NCBI GenBank assembly: GCA_002435595.1
Contig: DJBL01000004.1
Coordinates: forward strand, 27,162 to 91,161
Length of the DNA: 64,000 bases
From: Stenotrophomonas maltophilia
GTDB lineage: Bacteria > Pseudomonadota > Gammaproteobacteria > Xanthomonadales > Xanthomonadaceae
Direction: 5' to 3'
A program made the position numbers and the translations under genes. The notes under the pieces are model-generated. The model searched no databases, was not told the origin of the DNA, and saw only the letters and a program-made list of their open reading frames with translations. This document shows positions 60,981-64,000 of the stretch, in pieces. Numbering within the stretch: the stretch's first letter is position 1; the number at the start of each line of letters is the position of its first letter.

Positions 60981-63626
60981 ATGTACTGGTTCGGCCGCCA
61001 CCGCACCCTGCTGTTGACCCTGCTGCTGATGATCGGCGGCACGCTGCTGTGCGCGGCCGCCGCCGGCCACTACGCATGGCGGCGCGCACTGGCCGCCGAG
61101 AGCGAGCAGGTGCAGCGCCAGCTGGAGTTGTACGGCCAGGGCCTGCAGCAGCGGATCGACCGCTTCGGCACCCTGCCGCAGGTGTTGGCACTGGACCCGG
61201 ACCTGCGCCTGGCCCTGCTGCACGCACCCGATCCGGCCGCGCGCCAGCGCCTCAACCTCAAACTGCAGCGTGCCAACCAGGTCACCCGCGCTTCCACGCT
61301 GACCCTGGTCGGGCACGACGGGGTGGCCGTGGCCGCCAGCAACTGGGACCAGCCCAGCAGCAACGTCGGCGAGGACTACAGCTACCGCCCCTACTATCGC
61401 CAGGCACTGGCCACTGGCCGCGGGCGCTTCTACGGCATCGGCATGACCACCGGCGTGCCCGGCTACTTCCTGTCCCAGGCCATCGAGGAAGACGGCCGGC
61501 GCATCGGCGTGGTGGTGATCAAGATCGAACTGTCCGCACTGGAGCAGGAGTGGCTGCCGAGCCCGGACGTGGTGCTGGCCAGTGACGAGCACGACGTGGT
61601 GTTCCTGGCCAACCGCGACGCCTGGCGCTACCGGCTGCTGCGCCCGCTGGGCCCGGGCGAGCGCCGCGAGATGCTCGAGGCGCGGCAGTACGCCGACCGC
61701 TCGCTGCAACCGCTGCGGGTGCGCACCGAAGATGTGCTGGACAACGGCGGGCGCATGGTGCGCCTGCTCGACCCGAAGCTGCCCGGGCCGATGCTGTGGC
61801 AGAGCCTGGCCCTGCCCGACGAACACTGGAACCTGCACCTGCTGCACGATGCCGGCGCGGCCACCAGCGCCGGGCGCAGTGCGGCCATCGGCGGCGGCGC
61901 GGCGTGGCTGGCGCTGGGCTTCCTGGTGCTGTTCGTGCAGCAGCGGCGGCGCCTGGATGCGCACCGCCAGCGCAGCCGGCGCGAGCTGGAAAGCGTACTG
62001 GCCCAGCATGCCGAGGAGCTGCGCACTGCACAGGACGGCGTGCTGCAGGCCGCCCAGCAGGCCGACAGCGGGCTCAGCCGCAGCCTGGCGCACCTGCCGC
62101 AGGGCGTGGTGGTGATCGACAACGAACAGAAGCTGGTGGCGTGGAATGCGCGCTACCTGGAGCTGTTCAGGTTCCCGGCCGGACTGATCCGGGTGGGCCG
62201 GCCGATCGAGGAGATCTTCCAGTACAACGCGCGGCGCGGCCTGCTGGGCCCCGGCCCGATCGACGAGGCCATCGAGCGCCGCCTCAACCACCTGCGCAGC
62301 GGCCGCCCGCACATGCGCGAGAGCGAGAAGGACGATGGCACCGTGCTGGAGATCCGCGGCAATCCGCTGCCCGATGGCGGCTTTGTCACCAGCTACGCCG
62401 ACATCACCGCCTACAAGAACACCGCGCGTGAACTGCGCTCGCTGGCCGATGCGCTGGAGCACCGCGTGGCCGAGCGTACCCGCGACCTGGACGAGGCGCG
62501 GCGCGAGGCCGAGCGCGCCAACCGCTACAAGTCACGCTTCGTGGCCTCTGCGGTGCATGACCTGCTGCAGCCGCTCAACGCCGCGCGCATGTTCGTCTCG
62601 GTGCTGCGCGGCAAGCTGGCTGGCGATGCACGCGAGTTGAGCGAACACGTGGATGCGGCGCTGGCCGCGCAGGATGCGATCCTGACCAGCCTGTTGGACA
62701 TTTCCCGGCTGGAATCGGGCACGCTGCAGACCCACGTGCATGCCTTCGCGCTGTCGCCGCTGCTGGAAACGCTGGCGCGCGAGTTCGGCATCGCCGCCGA
62801 CAGCCGCGGCCTGCAGCTGCGCTGGGTGGACACCCGTGCGGTGGTGGTCAGCGACGAGGCGCTGCTGCGCCGCATCCTGCAGAATTTCCTGTCCAACGCG
62901 CTGCGCTATACCCCGCGCGGGCGCGTGCTGATCGGCTGCCGCCGGCAGGGCGACCAGCTGCGTATCGAGGTGCACGACCAGGGGCCGGGCATTCCGGAAA
63001 GCCTGCAGGGCGAGATTTTCGAGGAATTCCGGCGGCTGGATGATGGCGTGGAACAGGAACGCGGCGCCGGGCTGGGGCTGGCCATCGTCGAACGCATCGG
63101 CCGCCTGCTGGGCCATGGCATCCACCTGCGCTCCACGCTGGGCCGCGGCAGTGTGTTCGCGGTGAGCGTGCCGCTGGGCGATGCGGCGTCGATTCCGGCA
63201 CCGATGCCGACGCCAGCCGTGGTCGCAGATGCCGGCGATGACAGCCCGTTGCGGCATTGCCGGGTGTGGAGCATCGACGACGATCCGCGCGTGTGCGCCG
63301 CCACCCGCGCGCTGCTGGAACGCTGGGGCTGCGCGGTGGAGCTGGCCGACGGCCCACAGGCGGCGCTGGAGATTGCCTCGGCGCTCAACGTGCCGCAGTT
63401 GCTGCTGCTGGACGTGCGCATGGGCCAGTGGCACGGCCCGGACCTGTACGAAGCGCTGTGTGACCTGTGGCAGGCACGCCCGCCGGTGATCCTGGTCACC
63501 GCCGAACGCGACGATGCATTGAAGGCGCAGGCTGCAGAGAACGGCTGGGGGTTCCTGTCCAAGCCGGTGCGGCCGCCGGCCCTGCGCGCGTTGATGACAC
63601 AGGTCCTGGTAAGACACAGGGCATGA
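60981..63626 (+). CDS. Hybrid sensor histidine kinase with DctB-like sensor, PAS, kinase and receiver domains
   Basis: An 881-residue inner-membrane kinase. TM1 (LLLTLLLMIGGTLLCAAAAG) and TM2 near residue 300-318 enclose a periplasmic double-PDC sensor (SNWDQPSSNVGEDYSYRPYY, GRFYGIGMTTGVPGYFLSQ), the layout of the C4-dicarboxylate sensor DctB. A PAS domain (LPQGVVVIDNEQKLVAWN) follows. His526 in SAVHDLLQPLNAARMF is the phosphoacceptor; the ATPase has LSNALRYTPRG, DQGPGIP and GAGLGLAIVERI. The C-terminal receiver has Asp811 in LLLLDVRMG and Lys in FLSKPV. Its partner response regulator is not in the window. A likely target is dctA and the porin gene; this is inference. Confidence 0.93.
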   Translation: MYWFGRHRTLLLTLLLMIGGTLLCAAAAGHYAWRRALAAESEQVQRQLELYGQGLQQRIDRFGTLPQVLALDPDLRLALLHAPDPAARQRLNLKLQRANQVTRASTLTLVGHDGVAVAASNWDQPSSNVGEDYSYRPYYRQALATGRGRFYGIGMTTGVPGYFLSQAIEEDGRRIGVVVIKIELSALEQEWLPSPDVVLASDEHDVVFLANRDAWRYRLLRPLGPGERREMLEARQYADRSLQPLRVRTEDVLDNGGRMVRLLDPKLPGPMLWQSLALPDEHWNLHLLHDAGAATSAGRSAAIGGGAAWLALGFLVLFVQQRRRLDAHRQRSRRELESVLAQHAEELRTAQDGVLQAAQQADSGLSRSLAHLPQGVVVIDNEQKLVAWNARYLELFRFPAGLIRVGRPIEEIFQYNARRGLLGPGPIDEAIERRLNHLRSGRPHMRESEKDDGTVLEIRGNPLPDGGFVTSYADITAYKNTARELRSLADALEHRVAERTRDLDEARREAERANRYKSRFVASAVHDLLQPLNAARMFVSVLRGKLAGDARELSEHVDAALAAQDAILTSLLDISRLESGTLQTHVHAFALSPLLETLAREFGIAADSRGLQLRWVDTRAVVVSDEALLRRILQNFLSNALRYTPRGRVLIGCRRQGDQLRIEVHDQGPGIPESLQGEIFEEFRRLDDGVEQERGAGLGLAIVERIGRLLGHGIHLRSTLGRGSVFAVSVPLGDAASIPAPMPTPAVVADAGDDSPLRHCRVWSIDDDPRVCAATRALLERWGCAVELADGPQAALEIASALNVPQLLLLDVRMGQWHGPDLYEALCDLWQARPPVILVTAERDDALKAQAAENGWGFLSKPVRPPALRALMTQVLVRHRA

Positions 63627-64000
63627 ATCGGCAGCGCACCTGTGCGGCACCGAATGCCGCACAGGCAGGGTCGGTTCCCAAACGACTGCCGACCCTGCCG
63701 ATCCGCGCGGCGAACGCATGACCTGCGCCGAAGCCGCCTTCGAGACAGGTCATGCCACCACCGAACGCTGCGCAGGTCATCGGCAGTCGATCGGGATGCG
63801 ACCCTACCTCCGCCCACATATCAGTGACGTTCGCGATGCACTACCCCCGCCGGCGCTGCGCACGTTGATGACACAGGTCCTGGCAAGACAGAGGGCATGA
63901 ATCGGCCGCGCACCTGTGCGACACCGAGTGCCGCAGAGGTAGGGTCGGTTCCCAAACGACTGCCGACCTTGCCGATCCGCGCGGCGAACGCATGACCTGC
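63573..64000 (+). repeat. 274-bp tandem duplication of the kinase gene's 3' end, running off the window
   Basis: The segment beginning CCGCCGGCCCTGCGCGC at 63573 (the last 17 codons of the kinase plus 220 bp of downstream DNA) recurs at 63847 with few changes and continues past 64000. The second copy would encode PALRTLMTQVLARQRA and a stop, almost the same as the kinase C-terminus PALRALMTQVLVRHRA. Each unit contains two hairpins: CCTGTGCGGCA/TGCCGCACAGG (63640-63666, a good terminator-like stem) and CAGGGTCGG/CCGACCCTG (63667-63698). No functional gene is visible after 63626. Confidence 0.88.

Noticed and set aside
63718..63900. 60-codon frame ending in a copy of the kinase C-terminus
   Set aside because: It arises from the 274-bp duplication; no ribosome site and no independent domain.

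Overview
The window is about 64 kb of GC-rich, densely coded chromosomal DNA from a gammaproteobacterium of the Xanthomonadaceae/Lysobacterales, most likely Stenotrophomonas or a close relative. The basis is: a PPi-type phosphofructokinase together with a proton-pumping pyrophosphatase; the long branched-chain operon in the order ilvC-ilvG-ilvM-ilvA-leuA-leuC-leuD-leuB; many TonB/porin/efflux envelope genes; and repeated palindromes beginning with GTAG, which match what I know as SMAG-type REP elements of Stenotrophomonas. I see no phage, plasmid, transposase, CRISPR array, rRNA or tRNA.

Layout. 1-7.9 kb: pyrophosphate metabolism (3'-part of pfp, hppA, ppa) with small envelope/hypothetical genes, one of which (6172-7095) is a perfect internal duplication with twelve cysteines. 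7.9-16.7 kb: an HDOD regulator with a degenerate receiver domain, a TonB-dependent receptor with its AraC regulator, a CadC-like membrane transcription factor with a WD40-like periplasmic part, and an ion channel with an unusual filter. 16.8-22.7 kb: thiC under a TPP riboswitch, a BCCT transporter and gamma-glutamyltransferase. 22.9-33.1 kb: the ilv-leu operon, headed by a leader peptide of 41 codons and a transcription attenuator that I read directly from the sequence; it also carries a methyltransferase gene between leuA and leuC and a 3 x 54 bp repeat between ilvM and ilvA. 33.2-34.4 kb: GTAG repeats and a two-domain secreted-protein gene split by an in-frame TAG. 34.5-39.6 kb: RND efflux pump plus adaptor, divergent from a TetR gene with two near-identical operators. 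39.7-44.9 kb: pcm, tolC, a beta-barrel-like protein, mgtE, one unknown gene. 44.9-49.9 kb: lipopolysaccharide genes (waaA, lipid A acyltransferase, O-antigen ligase, glycosyltransferase) and a small zinc-finger protein. 50.3-54.4 kb: a secreted GH92 glycosidase followed by a secreted metallopeptidase-like protein. 54.4-55.5 kb: non-coding repeat array. 55.6-64 kb: maeB, dctA, a phosphate-selective-type porin and a hybrid histidine kinase with a DctB-like sensor, plausibly one C4-dicarboxylate uptake and use module; the 3' end of the kinase is tandemly duplicated up to the window edge.

Most interesting for follow-up: the ilv attenuator with a probably leaderless leader peptide; the GH92 enzyme in which the usual catalytic-acid Glu is Gln; the methyltransferase embedded in the leucine operon; the orphan plus-strand terminator with a competing hairpin at 15.9-16.0 kb; and the GTAG-flanked repeat array. 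All functional calls are from reading motifs by eye; no database search was run.
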